Assembly: GCA_963814955.1 (NCBI GenBank)
Contig: CAWFEX010000008.1
Coordinates: forward strand, 1,240,001 to 1,304,000
Length of the DNA stretch: 64,000 nt
Reading direction: 5' to 3'
DNA from: DATCJA01 sp963814955
Lineage (GTDB): Bacteria > Acidobacteriota > Vicinamibacteria > Vicinamibacterales > UBA2999
Shown: positions 1 through 8,508 of the stretch, in pieces
How positions within the stretch are numbered: position 1 is the stretch's first letter
Layout: each line of letters starts with the position of its first letter
Program-made: the position numbers and the translations under genes
Notes under the pieces: model-generated
What the model saw: only the letters and a program-made list of their open reading frames with translations
Databases searched by the model: none
What the model was told of the DNA's origin: nothing

Positions 1-361
1 CGGCCACGACCTGGACGACGCCGGAGCGGCCCGTCCGGACCCGCTCCCCATAATCCGAGGGAATCACGAGCGCCATCCATGCACGACCGCCGTCGAGATA
101 CGCGTCAATGTCGCTGGTCGCAGATACCGTATCCACAATCGTGAAGTTGTCGGAGATTTCGAAGCGCGCAATCAAATCGCGACTCGCCGCCGATCGATCC
201 TGATCCACAACGACCACGGGCACATTGCGCACGTCCGTCGTGGCCGCATATCCGAGCATCGTCAGCTGAATCAGCGGAGCGATAATCACGATGCCGAACA
301 GGCGCGGCTCCTGCCGAAGCTCGAGAAACTCCTTTCGCATCAAGTGAAGGACGCGCTTCAT
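1..361 (-). CDS. ABC-2 type transporter permease (3' part beyond window)
   Basis: The last gene of the exporter operon, cut by the window start. About 120 residues are visible from an ATG that overlaps the stop of the preceding permease (ATGA). The N-terminus (MKRVLHLMRKEFLELRQEPR) is followed by a membrane segment at about residues 20-40 and the start of a large extracytoplasmic domain (VDQDRSAASRDLI), the layout of YbhR/YbhS-type permeases. It resembles the N-terminal half of its neighbour, so the two probably form the heterodimeric membrane channel of one exporter. Confidence 0.9.
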   Translation of the reverse strand, partial: MKRVLHLMRKEFLELRQEPRLFGIVIIAPLIQLTMLGYAATTDVRNVPVVVVDQDRSAASRDLIARFEISDNFTIVDTVSATSDIDAYLDGGRAWMALVIPSDYGERVRTGRSGVVQVVA

Positions 362-1485
362 TGGCTTACGCTCCACTCCCGCCTGAGTCGAAGGGACGAA
401 AGGCCGAGCATGACGGTCGCAAAGAGTCCCAATGCGGCGAGATCCTGCCAGAACGCCATCGCGCCCACACCTTTGAGCACGATGCCGCGCAGCACCGTCA
501 GGAAATACCGCGCCGGCACCGCGTACGTGACGACCTGTAAGGCAACCGGCATGCTCGAGATTGGAAAGATGAATCCCGAGAGCATCAGCGTCGGCATGTA
601 CGACGTCAACACGGCCAACTGGAACGCGACCTGTTGCGTCTCGGCCAGAGTTGAGATCAACACGCCAAATGCGAGCGCACCGACGAGGAACAGCGAGACT
701 GAAAGAATGAGCAGAACCCACGAGCCGCGCATCGGCACGTCGAAAAGGAGCATCGCAGCGCCGACAATGGCCATCGCCGAAACCAGGGACACGAGGAAGT
801 ACGGCACCGTCTTGCCGATGACGTACGCCAGCGGTCCGACCGGCGACATCCGCACCTGTTCCATGGTTCCCACTTCCTTCTCCCGGACGATCGACAGCGC
901 AGTGGAGACCACTGCGGTCAACATCGCGATGTAGGCGATGAGCCCGGGAACCAGGAACAGCGTGCTCCGCAGCTCGGGGTTGTACCAGATTCGAGGCTCC
1001 ACGGTCAGCAGCGGACCGGTCGCCGACCCCAGCCGTGCCTCGAGTTCGTACCGCGCGGAAACAGCACTGATCAGTCCCAATCCGTAAGCCACCACAGTCG
1101 TAGCGGTGTTCGCGTTGTCGCCGTTGACAATCAGTTGCAGGCTGGTTGGCCGCGCGGTCCTGGCGTCACGGCCGAACCGGGCGGGAATCACGAGCACAGC
1201 CCTGGCGGCGCCACGATCGAGCAGGCGATCGATATCGGCGTCGGTCGAAATGATGCTGACAATGTCGAAGTAACCGGAATTCACGAACGAGGAAATGACT
1301 TCGCGGCTTGCACTGCTGCGATCCTTGTCCTCCACCGCCAGCGGAATATTGCGGATGTCAAAACTGAGCGCGTATCCGTAGAGCAGCAGGAAGAACGCGG
1401 GGACAAACAGGAGGATCGTGAGCGTCCGGCGATCGCGGCTGATCTGCCTGAACTCCTTGACAATGACCGCAAGGACCGTTGTCAC
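358..1485 (-). CDS. ABC-2 type transporter permease (YbhS/YbhR-like)
   Basis: A 375-residue membrane protein with one N-terminal transmembrane segment (about 23-42), an extracytoplasmic domain of about 130 residues, then about five membrane segments from residue 175. The segment REKEVGTMEQVRMSPVGP just after the second membrane helix is typical of ABC-2 permeases of drug and export systems. The start is a GTG overlapping the stop of the ATPase gene (GTGA), and the end overlaps the next permease (ATGA). It should pair with the following permease and the two ATPases of this operon. The substrate cannot be read from the sequence. Confidence 0.93.
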   Translation of the reverse strand: MTTVLAVIVKEFRQISRDRRTLTILLFVPAFFLLLYGYALSFDIRNIPLAVEDKDRSSASREVISSFVNSGYFDIVSIISTDADIDRLLDRGAARAVLVIPARFGRDARTARPTSLQLIVNGDNANTATTVVAYGLGLISAVSARYELEARLGSATGPLLTVEPRIWYNPELRSTLFLVPGLIAYIAMLTAVVSTALSIVREKEVGTMEQVRMSPVGPLAYVIGKTVPYFLVSLVSAMAIVGAAMLLFDVPMRGSWVLLILSVSLFLVGALAFGVLISTLAETQQVAFQLAVLTSYMPTLMLSGFIFPISSMPVALQVVTYAVPARYFLTVLRGIVLKGVGAMAFWQDLAALGLFATVMLGLSSLRLRREWSVSQ

Positions 1486-2405
1486 GCGGCACTCCGTTCG
1501 ACGACGTCGAGAAAGACGTCCTCGAGTGAGGGGGCGACGCCGGTGACCTCAGCATCAACCCCGACTTCGCGTAGACGCGTCGCGATCTCTGCCGGCGCGA
1601 TGTCGCTCGATCGCAGGACAGCGTGCACCGCCGTACCGAAGATGCTCGTCTTCTCAACTGCGGGCATTTCGTCAAGACGATGCATCGCTTCCACCGGATG
1701 CGACGCACGCACCTCGATGATCGGTCGGCCAACGAATACCTGTTTCAGCTCGGGAACGGTCCCGAGCACGGCAAGTCGCCCCGCTTGGATGATGGCAATG
1801 CGATGGCAATGCTCCGCTTCGTCCAGATAGTGCGTGGTGACGAGGACGGTCGTACCGCCGCGCGCGAGCTCGTTGATCAGCCGCCAGAACCGCCGGCGGG
1901 AGAGTGGATCGACGCCACCGGTCGGCTCGTCCAGAAAGACGATCGGAGGCTCGTGAAGAATGGCGCAGCCCAGACTCAGTCGCTGTCGCCATCCGGCCGA
2001 AAGGTCGCGGGTCAACGTGGACTCACGCCCGCGCAACCCGGCCATGTCGAGAACGAACGCGCGACGGTTCGCGAACCGTTCGCCACTCAGCCCGTAGATT
2101 CCACCGAAGAATGCGATGTTCTGGTCGACGGTCAGCTTCTCGTACAGCGAGAAACGCTGCGACATGTAGCCGATTCGCCGCTTGACGCCTTCGGGATCGC
2201 TGCCGACGTCGATGCCGCCCACCCGCGCCGTGCCGGATGACGGCCGGAGCAATCCGCACAGCATGCGGATCGTCGTCGATTTCCCAGCTCCGTTGCTGCC
2301 GAGGAACCCGAAGATCTCTCCCTGCCGGACGTCGAATGTGACGTCGTTGACGGCGACGAAGGAACCGAAACGGCGCGTCAACTGTCGTACTTCGATGGCG
2401 TTCAT
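1482..2405 (-). CDS. ABC transporter ATP-binding protein
   Basis: A 307-residue ATPase. Walker A is GSNGAGKST (36-44). The signature loop is the slightly unusual LSAGWRQRLSLG, followed by Walker B VFLDEPTGGVD and a switch histidine in VTTHYLDEAE. The C-terminal 70 residues form the extra domain seen in export ATPases of the YbhF/CcmA type. The frame stays open far upstream, but the ATG at 2405 overlaps the tolC-like stop (ATGA) and precedes the first conserved residues, so I take it as the start. With the other ATPase of the operon it corresponds to one half of a double-ATPase protein such as E. coli YbhF. Confidence 0.93.
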   Translation of the reverse strand: MNAIEVRQLTRRFGSFVAVNDVTFDVRQGEIFGFLGSNGAGKSTTIRMLCGLLRPSSGTARVGGIDVGSDPEGVKRRIGYMSQRFSLYEKLTVDQNIAFFGGIYGLSGERFANRRAFVLDMAGLRGRESTLTRDLSAGWRQRLSLGCAILHEPPIVFLDEPTGGVDPLSRRRFWRLINELARGGTTVLVTTHYLDEAEHCHRIAIIQAGRLAVLGTVPELKQVFVGRPIIEVRASHPVEAMHRLDEMPAVEKTSIFGTAVHAVLRSSDIAPAEIATRLREVGVDAEVTGVAPSLEDVFLDVVERSAA

Positions 2406-3745
2406 CGTCCCAGCGCCCTGTCGAGCCGGGCTTCGGCGAGTCGGACATTCGCAATCGCGCGCGTCCGCTCGAGCCCGGCTTGAAGGAGGTCCGTTTCCGC
2501 GTCGAGCGCTTCGGACTGGGAGATGAGACCAGACATGTATCGTTCGTTCACGACGCGGCGCGCTTCGGTTGCCGCCCTTACCGCATCGTTTGCGGCAGTG
2601 ACCGCGGCGCGTCCGGAATCCATTTCCAGCAGGCGCTGCTGCACTTCGAGCGCCAGCACCGAGTCGAATTCCGCCAGCCGCTGACGTGTGGCGTCGGCCA
2701 TGTTCGCGGCCTGGAGGATTTCGGCGCGCGTCCGCCCTCCGTCCCACAACGACCAGCCAACCGTGACACCCGCGTCCCAGAAGTCGTCCCATCTGTCAGC
2801 CCGGGGGAAGATGCGCGGGTTGGGTTGTGCATAGTCAACGCCGCTGGTGATCGCAATGGTTGGGCGCGCGCCGGCGTGCGCCGCGTTTCGTTGTTCGTCG
2901 GCCGCGGTGATTCTTTGTTCCAGCGCTCGTCTTTCGTTGCGCTTCATCCTCGCTTCAACGACGAGGCTGTCGAGAGAAGCCGAAGTGGGAGGGGGTAACT
3001 CCAGCGCCTCGGCAGGGTCAATCGGTTGCCTCAGGTCAACGCCGATGAGACGCGCGAGCTCAGCCGACGCAAGCGCGCGTTGATTGGTGGCTTCGATCAG
3101 AAACAGTCGCTGCCGTGATTCCTGCGCTTCGGCAGCCGCGATCTCATTCGGAGGAACCAGACCCGCGTTGAGTCGCTGCCGCGCATCCTCGACATGCTGC
3201 TGTGCGCGCGCCAGGCTTTCTTTGAGCACGTCCGTCGCCGACTGTGCGGTGACCACTGCCCAGAACGCACGCGTCACCTCCAGCCGCAAATCGCCCTGGG
3301 CCGCGGCCACGTCCGCGGATGCCGCGGACGCCTCCGCCCGAGCCGCCCGCTCGAGCGCATCCGTCCGCCCGCCGTTGTAGATGGGCCACTGCAGGTCAAG
3401 TCGCGTCCGGTAGTTGTCCGGCACGTCCGGATAGAGCACTTGAGGCGGTGCACCCGTCACCCCGGGAACGAAAAACGCGGCGACATGGCTGGTTCTCATG
3501 TACCCGCCCGAGAACGCGACGATCGGCCGGTCCGCCGCGTCCCGCACCTCGGCGGTCGCTTCAGCGGCCGCCGCACGCGCCCGGGCCTCAGCGAGACGAT
3601 GACTTGCGGCAGCGGCCCTCGACCGCGCTTCATCGAGCGAAAGGCGAAGCGGCACGCCATCCTGCGCCGACGCGACGTCGTTGTGAACACAGAGCCCGAC
3701 AGCCATGAAGAACATCACGCCCACCACGGTGCTATTCGGTCTCAT
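2402..3745 (-). CDS. TolC-family outer membrane efflux protein
   Basis: A 447-residue secreted protein with a signal peptide (cleavage near ASAQ, about residue 28) and two long Ala/Arg/Glu-rich helical repeats typical of outer-membrane efflux (OEP) domains, including LSLDEARSRAAAAS early and a C-terminal QSEALDAETDLLQAGLERTR segment. It forms the outer-membrane exit duct for the exporter encoded around it. It sits between the two ATPase genes, joined to both by ATGA overlaps, which is an unusual gene order for this kind of system. Confidence 0.93.
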   Translation of the reverse strand: MRPNSTVVGVMFFMAVGLCVHNDVASAQDGVPLRLSLDEARSRAAAASHRLAEARARAAAAEATAEVRDAADRPIVAFSGGYMRTSHVAAFFVPGVTGAPPQVLYPDVPDNYRTRLDLQWPIYNGGRTDALERAARAEASAASADVAAAQGDLRLEVTRAFWAVVTAQSATDVLKESLARAQQHVEDARQRLNAGLVPPNEIAAAEAQESRQRLFLIEATNQRALASAELARLIGVDLRQPIDPAEALELPPPTSASLDSLVVEARMKRNERRALEQRITAADEQRNAAHAGARPTIAITSGVDYAQPNPRIFPRADRWDDFWDAGVTVGWSLWDGGRTRAEILQAANMADATRQRLAEFDSVLALEVQQRLLEMDSGRAAVTAANDAVRAATEARRVVNERYMSGLISQSEALDAETDLLQAGLERTRAIANVRLAEARLDRALGR

Positions 3746-4476
3746 GTCGTTGAATCCTTCGCGGCCAGCCGGCTGATGAATACTTCTTCGAGCGATGGCG
3801 ATCCCGGCAGCGACGCCCGGAGACGTGACGGCTCGTCGCTGGTCAGCAGACGCCCCTCGTGCAACAAAGCCACACGGGTGCAGCGCTCCGCTTCGTCGAG
3901 GTAAGGCGTCGACATCAGAATCGTGATGCCGTGCGAGAGGAACTCCGACAGCAGTTTCCAGAATTCCCGGCGCGATACGGGATCCACGCCGGTGGTTGGC
4001 TCGTCGAGCAGCAGCAGCTCGGGTTCATGAACCAGCGTGCAGATGAGCGCAAGTTTCTGCTTCATTCCTCCGGAGAGGCGATCCGCAAGCCGCTTTCGGA
4101 ACGATATGAGCTGTGTCATCGACAGCAGCTCGTCGCGCCGCGCCTGATACTGCCGCACGCCGTGAACCTCGGCGAAGAACGCCACGTTCTCGTCGACGGT
4201 CAAGTCGCCGTAAAGACTGAATCGCTGTGACAGATATCCGACTCGTCTGGTGATCTGTCGATGGTCGAGCACGGGATCCCGACCGAGTACGCGTACCTCG
4301 CCCGCACTGGCACGAAGCAACCCGCACATCAGGCGTATTGCGGTCGTTTTGCCGGCACCGTCGGAACCGATCAGGCCGAACATCTCGCCGCGCGCGACGT
4401 CGAGGGTGACGGCTTCGAGCGCGCGGGTGGCGCCGTACTGCTTCGACACGCCCGTGAACTGAACGGCGGTACTCAC
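3742..4476 (-). CDS. ABC transporter ATP-binding protein
   Basis: A 244-residue ATPase with Walker A GSDGAGKTT (37-45), signature LSGGMKQKLALI, Walker B LLLLDEPTTGVDP, and MSTPYLDEAE in place of the usual switch-histidine context: Thr-Pro replaces Thr-His, so the H-loop histidine appears to be missing. The GTG start overlaps the stop of the membrane-fusion gene (GTGA), and the end overlaps tolC-like. It is the partner of the 307-residue ATPase. If the H-loop change is real, this copy may be the degenerate site of an asymmetric ATPase pair. Confidence 0.92.
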   Translation of the reverse strand: MSTAVQFTGVSKQYGATRALEAVTLDVARGEMFGLIGSDGAGKTTAIRLMCGLLRASAGEVRVLGRDPVLDHRQITRRVGYLSQRFSLYGDLTVDENVAFFAEVHGVRQYQARRDELLSMTQLISFRKRLADRLSGGMKQKLALICTLVHEPELLLLDEPTTGVDPVSRREFWKLLSEFLSHGITILMSTPYLDEAERCTRVALLHEGRLLTSDEPSRLRASLPGSPSLEEVFISRLAAKDSTT

Positions 4477-5489
4477 TGCAGCGGCAATTCCGCGTCGACC
4501 GGCATTCCGGCTTTCAAAATGCCTTCGCGATTGTCGACGCTGACTTTGATGCGGTACACGAGCTTCGAGCGTTCGTCCGCCGTCTGGACGGTTCGCGGCG
4601 TGAACTCCGCCTGCGGAGAGATGTAGGTCACTTTGCCCTGGACACTGCTGCCAGCGTCCGTCAGAACCGTCGCCTGCTGACCGATCGAGACGCGCGGAAT
4701 CATCGGTTCCGGGACGAACAGATTGGCCCACGCATTGTCGAGATCGGTCACGACGATCACCGGCATTCGCGGCGCGATCTGCTCACCGGCCTCGGCGAGC
4801 TTCTGCGTGACGATCCCGGCGGCTGGCGAATCGATCTCCGCGTCGGCGCGAGCTTTCTCCAGCAGGGCGATCTGGGCGTCGACCGTTCGCACTCGTGCGC
4901 GCGCCGCGTCCAGCTCCTCGCGGGTCGCGCCGGCTTGCAAGCGAGAGACGACTTCGCGATTCGCGCGCACGCGCCCCTCGGCACTGCGCGCCCGCCCGCG
5001 CAGGACGTCCACCCGCGCTCTGGCGTCGTCTCGTTCTTTCTGCGAGCCCGCGTTCGCCTTGAGCAGCGCCTCAAACCGTGCGAGGTCGGTCTCGGCCGCC
5101 TTCGACTCCGCTATCGCGGCGGCCACTTCGGCCTCGGCGGCGTCCGCCTGCGCCTCTGCCTGGCTGATTTCCTGCGGCCTGGCCCCCGCTTCCAGCAATC
5201 GCAGCTGGGCGTCCGCGGTTGCGCGCTCTGCCCGCGCGCGAACGATCTGCAGATCGGCGTCGCGCGTATCGAGACGACCGATCACATCGCCGGCAGCGAC
5301 GCGGTCACCTTCTGCCACGCGGAGCTCGAGGAGACGCCCACCGACGTCCGCGGCCACCTGCACTTCGGTTGCTTCCACGTGACCGGACACGCGAATCGAG
5401 TTGGCAGGCGGGGGCTCCTGACACGCAGCGACCATCGCAGACAGTGCGACGACGATGGCAAATCGGAAACGCATGGCGGTCGTTGTCAT
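4473..5489 (-). CDS. HlyD-family membrane-fusion lipoprotein (YbhG-like)
   Basis: A 338-residue periplasmic adaptor. The N-terminus is a lipoprotein signal ending in a lipobox (AMVAAC, Cys about 23). Residues 33-75 form the split biotinyl-lipoyl domain (VQVAADVGGRLLELRVAEGD), then a long Ala/Glu/Arg coiled-coil hairpin (about 80-210), the second lipoyl half (IDSPAAGIVTQKLAEAGEQI) and a beta-barrel domain. The length and hairpin match E. coli YbhG. It links the inner-membrane permeases to the TolC-like duct. Joined to tetR by an ATGA overlap. Confidence 0.93.
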   Translation of the reverse strand: MTTTAMRFRFAIVVALSAMVAACQEPPPANSIRVSGHVEATEVQVAADVGGRLLELRVAEGDRVAAGDVIGRLDTRDADLQIVRARAERATADAQLRLLEAGARPQEISQAEAQADAAEAEVAAAIAESKAAETDLARFEALLKANAGSQKERDDARARVDVLRGRARSAEGRVRANREVVSRLQAGATREELDAARARVRTVDAQIALLEKARADAEIDSPAAGIVTQKLAEAGEQIAPRMPVIVVTDLDNAWANLFVPEPMIPRVSIGQQATVLTDAGSSVQGKVTYISPQAEFTPRTVQTADERSKLVYRIKVSVDNREGILKAGMPVDAELPLQ

Positions 5490-6118
5490 GTGTCCTTCCG
5501 CAGCATGGCGCGCGCCGACGTCTGCACATGCCGTATGAAGTCCTCGATCTGGCGCGGCGCGGCCGCTGCAATTTCAGGTGGACTCTTGCGCTGCGACAAA
5601 ACGCGCTGGCGCGCAAAGAAGATCAGGATGGGAGGCAGGATCGTGAAATACGTGAGGAGCGGATCTGTATCGCGGAAGGTCCCCTCGTCCTGTCCCTGCA
5701 CGATGACGTCGCGGGCGCCGAGGTATACGGCATTCATCATGCCGAACGTCTTGTCGTCGATATGAGGAGCGCCGGAAGCGATCTCGCGCAGCATGATCGA
5801 AGGAAACCAGCTCCGTGCAGCGGCTTCCTCGAAGATGGCCAGGATCCACGCGTCGAGCTTGTCTTCGGCCGGCCCCGGACCGTCGGCGATGGCGCGAACC
5901 CTGGCGCCAACCGCGCGAAACATGTCGCGCAGCACCTCGAGATACAGCGCGAGCTTGCTTCCGTAGTGGTAGTAGATCATCGCCTTGTTGACGCGCGCCC
6001 GGGCGGCGATGCGGTCCACGCGGGCGGCGTCGAACCCGCGTTCGGCGAACTCTTCCGCGGCGGTGCGGAAGATCGCGACTTGCGAGTCGGGACGCGTGCG
6101 GCTCCGCTTTTTAACCAA
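5486..6118 (-). CDS. TetR/AcrR-family transcriptional regulator
   Basis: A 210-residue regulator. Residues 12-58 form the TetR helix-turn-helix (AIFRTAAEEFAERGFDAARV, then NKAMIYYHYGSK). The ligand-binding C-terminus is variable. The only start that keeps the whole first helix is TTG at 6118, because an in-frame TAG lies directly before it. A consensus promoter upstream would make the message nearly leaderless. It heads the exporter operon, like CecR (YbiH) upstream of ybhGFSR in E. coli, and probably represses the whole unit through the operator that overlaps its own start. Confidence 0.93.
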   Translation of the reverse strand: MVKKRSRTRPDSQVAIFRTAAEEFAERGFDAARVDRIAARARVNKAMIYYHYGSKLALYLEVLRDMFRAVGARVRAIADGPGPAEDKLDAWILAIFEEAAARSWFPSIMLREIASGAPHIDDKTFGMMNAVYLGARDVIVQGQDEGTFRDTDPLLTYFTILPPILIFFARQRVLSQRKSPPEIAAAAPRQIEDFIRHVQTSARAMLRKDT

Positions 6119-6130
6119 CTAGTTAGTTAA
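6111..6130. promoter_or_regulatory. putative TetR operator
   Basis: TTAACCAACTAGTTAGTTAA is a 20-base inverted repeat with one mismatched pair. It covers part of the -10, the expected transcription start and the start codon of tetR, so binding would block both RNA polymerase and initiation. Autoregulation is inferred from position. Confidence 0.7.
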
Positions 6131-6155
6131 TAGTCCTCATCGGCCTCGGTGTCAA
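6127..6155 (-). promoter_or_regulatory. sigma70-type promoter of the tetR-exporter operon
   Basis: On the minus strand a perfect -35 TTGACA (6155-6150), a 17-base spacer and a -10 TATTAA (6132-6127). Transcription would start near 6120, only 0-3 bases before the TTG start codon. Confidence 0.72.
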
Positions 6156-6157
6156 CA

Positions 6158-6195
6158 GGGGTCTGACCCGGGGTCTGACCCCGGGTCAGACCCCC
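6158..6195. repeat. GGGTCTGACCCC palindromic repeat
   Basis: Two direct copies of GGGTCTGACCC followed by an inverted copy (CCGGGTCAGACCCC), giving a strong hairpin between the divergent tetR and epimerase genes. A near-identical element is at 47857-47893. Confidence 0.85.
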
Positions 6196-6216
6196 CGTTC
6201 CGGTACCATCGCCGAC

Positions 6217-7104
6217 ATGCGTATCGTCCTCGCGGGGGGCACCGGTTTTCTCGGCTCAGCGCTCGCCGAAGAACTGAAACGGAACGGCTGGACCGTCACA
6301 GTGCTCACGCGACATCCGAGGCGAGGCGGTGAGCTGGCATGGGACCCGTACGGGCCGGTCACTGCGTGGGCACACGCGCTCGAAGGCGTCGATGCCGTGG
6401 TCAACCTGACGGGCGCATCGATTGACAAGCGGTGGACCGCGGCGCACAAACGTGAGATGTGGAACAGCCGCGTGCAGGTCACGCGATCTCTTGTCGCCGG
6501 ACTAAAGAGCGTTCGCCAAATTCCGCCGGTGCTGATCAACGCCTCCGGCGTCGACATCTATGGACCGCATGGCGACGAGCCGCTCACCGAAGAAACACCG
6601 GCCGGCACAGGCTTCCTTGCCGACCTTGGCTCGGCGTGGGAGAAGGAGGCGCTCGCCGCCGGAGCGCAATCGCGCGTCGTGCTGATGCGAAGCGGTATCG
6701 TGCTCGACAAGAATGCCGGCGCGCTTCCGAGAATCGCATTGCCATTCAGGTTTTTCGTCGGCGGACCACTGGGATCGGGACGCCAATACTTTTCCTGGAT
6801 CCACAGAGATGACTGGACGGCGATGGTCCGCTGGGCGCTCGCGAACGCCGCCGTGAGCGGCCCCCTGAACGCCACCACACCGAATCCGGTGACGAATCTG
6901 GAATTCGCCCGAACACTTGGTCGCGTATTGGGACGGCCTTCGGTCATGCCGGCGCCGGGGTTTGCGCTGCGTCTGATTCTGGGCGAAATGGCGGAGCTCG
7001 TTCTCACCGGCAAGCGAGTATTTCCAGACAAAGCGCAGTCGCTTGGGTTCGACTTTCGATACGCGACACTGGACGAGGCACTCCGCGCCGTCTACGCGCG
7101 CTGA
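6217..7104 (+). CDS. TIGR01777-family epimerase (YfcH-like SDR)
   Basis: A 295-residue extended short-chain dehydrogenase/reductase. The nucleotide-binding motif AGGTGFLG sits at residues 6-13, followed by the family-specific VVNLTGASIDKRWTAAHK and SRVQVTRSLVAGL. The C-terminus (ALRLILGEMAELVLTGKRVFP) is the conserved tail of TIGR01777 proteins. The length matches the family. Substrate is unknown for most members. Single gene, convergent with the TPR gene downstream. Confidence 0.92.
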   Translation: MRIVLAGGTGFLGSALAEELKRNGWTVTVLTRHPRRGGELAWDPYGPVTAWAHALEGVDAVVNLTGASIDKRWTAAHKREMWNSRVQVTRSLVAGLKSVRQIPPVLINASGVDIYGPHGDEPLTEETPAGTGFLADLGSAWEKEALAAGAQSRVVLMRSGIVLDKNAGALPRIALPFRFFVGGPLGSGRQYFSWIHRDDWTAMVRWALANAAVSGPLNATTPNPVTNLEFARTLGRVLGRPSVMPAPGFALRLILGEMAELVLTGKRVFPDKAQSLGFDFRYATLDEALRAVYAR

Positions 7105-7109
7105 TGTAA

Positions 7110-7147
7110 GGGCAAAAGTCAAAGGTCAAGGGCAAAGGTCAAAGGTT
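7110..7147. repeat. heptamer array (GTCAAAG type)
   Basis: Five degenerate 7-base units (GTCAAAG, GGCAAAA) lie between two convergent genes. The TGA stop of the minus-strand TPR gene (7141-7139) is inside the array. Confidence 0.8.
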
Positions 7148-8452
7148 AGGACCCTCGACCTGCGCTTCCGTTATCCATGATTCGAACGCACACTGGCGGT
7201 TTGCATCCTGACCATTGATGTTTGCATCACTGGCTCGCGCTATGGCACCGCCCGTCTGTGTTGCCCGTTCGATAGCCGCAGCGTGACAGCGAATCCGCCG
7301 GTCCATGCTTCCGGTGCGCATCGCCTGGACTGAAGCGGCACGCGCGTCCGCAAACCTGCCAGCCTGAAAGTACGCCCACGCGAGCGCGTCCATCGTGAAG
7401 ATGTCCTGCCGCGTATGCGCCGCCGTCTCCGCAAGTGTGACCGCCTCGTCGATCTTCCTTCCCCGTTCCGCGAGCATCCGGGCCAGAGCGGCGGGCTGCG
7501 GCTCCTCCATCTCCCAGCCCTCGCGCTCGAGCGTCTCCGCTTGTTCGTACATGCTCTCCGCGTCGCGGACGTTACCGATCCGCGCGAACAGATCGCCGAT
7601 AACGGCGGCGAGCTCCGGCGTCGGCGCCTCGGTCATGAGCGCGCGATACATCGACAGCGCACGCTGGTAGTTGCCGCGCGCGGCAGCGACGCGTGCCAAC
7701 CCGGCGCGCGCGTACGGATGATTCGGAAAGGCGTGGTCTGCGCGGGCAAATGCGCTCGCGGCGTCGTCAACCCGGCCCATCTGAAAGAGGAGGGCGCCCA
7801 CCTGCGCGTGATGCCAGGCTATGGATTCAGGGTCATGCGCGCTCGTCGCCTCGGTGGCCATCTGCATGTGCCGCAGTGCCTCGTCCAATCGGCCCTGAAG
7901 CTCGTGCGCGTACACAACCCTCGCGTACGATGCGGCGTCCGGCCGCACGCGCACCATCGTATCGAACGCGTCGAACGCCTCGTCATAGCGACCCAGCTCG
8001 ACGTAGGCGTCGCCAAGCACTCCATAATTCCATGCATCTCGATCGTTTATGCCGATACCTCTTTCTGCCACGTGCGCAGCTTCGACGAAGCGGTGCTGAG
8101 ATAGAAGGACGGCACCCAGGAGCTTCAGCGCGGAATATTCTCCGGGCTCATCGTCGAGCACCATCCGCAGCACTCGCTCCGCCTCTATCGCACGACTGGC
8201 GTCGGTGTCGACGCGCGCCTTGCGGACGAGGATTTCGGCAAGTCGTACACCCGCGGCCGCGTCCGAGGGACTGGCAGCAAGGCGCCGCCTCGCTTCGCTC
8301 TCGGCGTCGTTCAGGTCAAGCCGCGACGTGCTCAACACAATGGGAAGCGGTGATTTCGTCGCCTCCAGCCTGTTCTGCGGCCACGCCAACCATGCAATGA
8401 CAGTGCTTACCAGAATCACGAACAACGGAACGACATAGCCTCTGATGCGCAT
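7139..8452 (-). CDS. tetratricopeptide-repeat protein, membrane anchored or secreted
   Basis: A 437-residue protein with an N-terminal hydrophobic segment (residues 7-23) and about seven to eight TPR units, clearest in YGVLGDAYVELGRYDEAFDA and ARVVYAHELQGRLDEALRH. The last 40 residues are unlike TPR and end inside an intergenic heptamer array. An ATG with GAGG six bases upstream sets the start. It follows the DUF4331 gene on the same strand, separated by about 200 bases of hairpins; the pair may act together, TPRs serving as a protein-binding scaffold. Exact role unknown. Confidence 0.85.
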   Translation of the reverse strand: MRIRGYVVPLFVILVSTVIAWLAWPQNRLEATKSPLPIVLSTSRLDLNDAESEARRRLAASPSDAAAGVRLAEILVRKARVDTDASRAIEAERVLRMVLDDEPGEYSALKLLGAVLLSQHRFVEAAHVAERGIGINDRDAWNYGVLGDAYVELGRYDEAFDAFDTMVRVRPDAASYARVVYAHELQGRLDEALRHMQMATEATSAHDPESIAWHHAQVGALLFQMGRVDDAASAFARADHAFPNHPYARAGLARVAAARGNYQRALSMYRALMTEAPTPELAAVIGDLFARIGNVRDAESMYEQAETLEREGWEMEEPQPAALARMLAERGRKIDEAVTLAETAAHTRQDIFTMDALAWAYFQAGRFADARAASVQAMRTGSMDRRIRCHAAAIERATQTGGAIARASDANINGQDANRQCAFESWITEAQVEGPNL

Positions 8453-8476
8453 AGCAACCTCGTCTCTCTCAGCCGT

Positions 8477-8502
8477 GTAGGGCGGGTCCTTTCAGACCCG
8501 CC
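8477..8502. repeat. GTAG-header hairpin
   Basis: GTAGGGCGGGTCC, a short TTTC loop and the inverted arm (AGACCCGCC). Same class as the hairpins at 28398, 26871 and 58683. Confidence 0.8.
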
Positions 8503-8508
8503 TAGCCC

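Noticed and set aside
2406..2792. N-terminal extension of the 307-residue ATPase
   Set aside because: Overlaps the tolC-like gene in another frame and does not resemble ABC proteins; ATG 2405 is coupled to the upstream stop.
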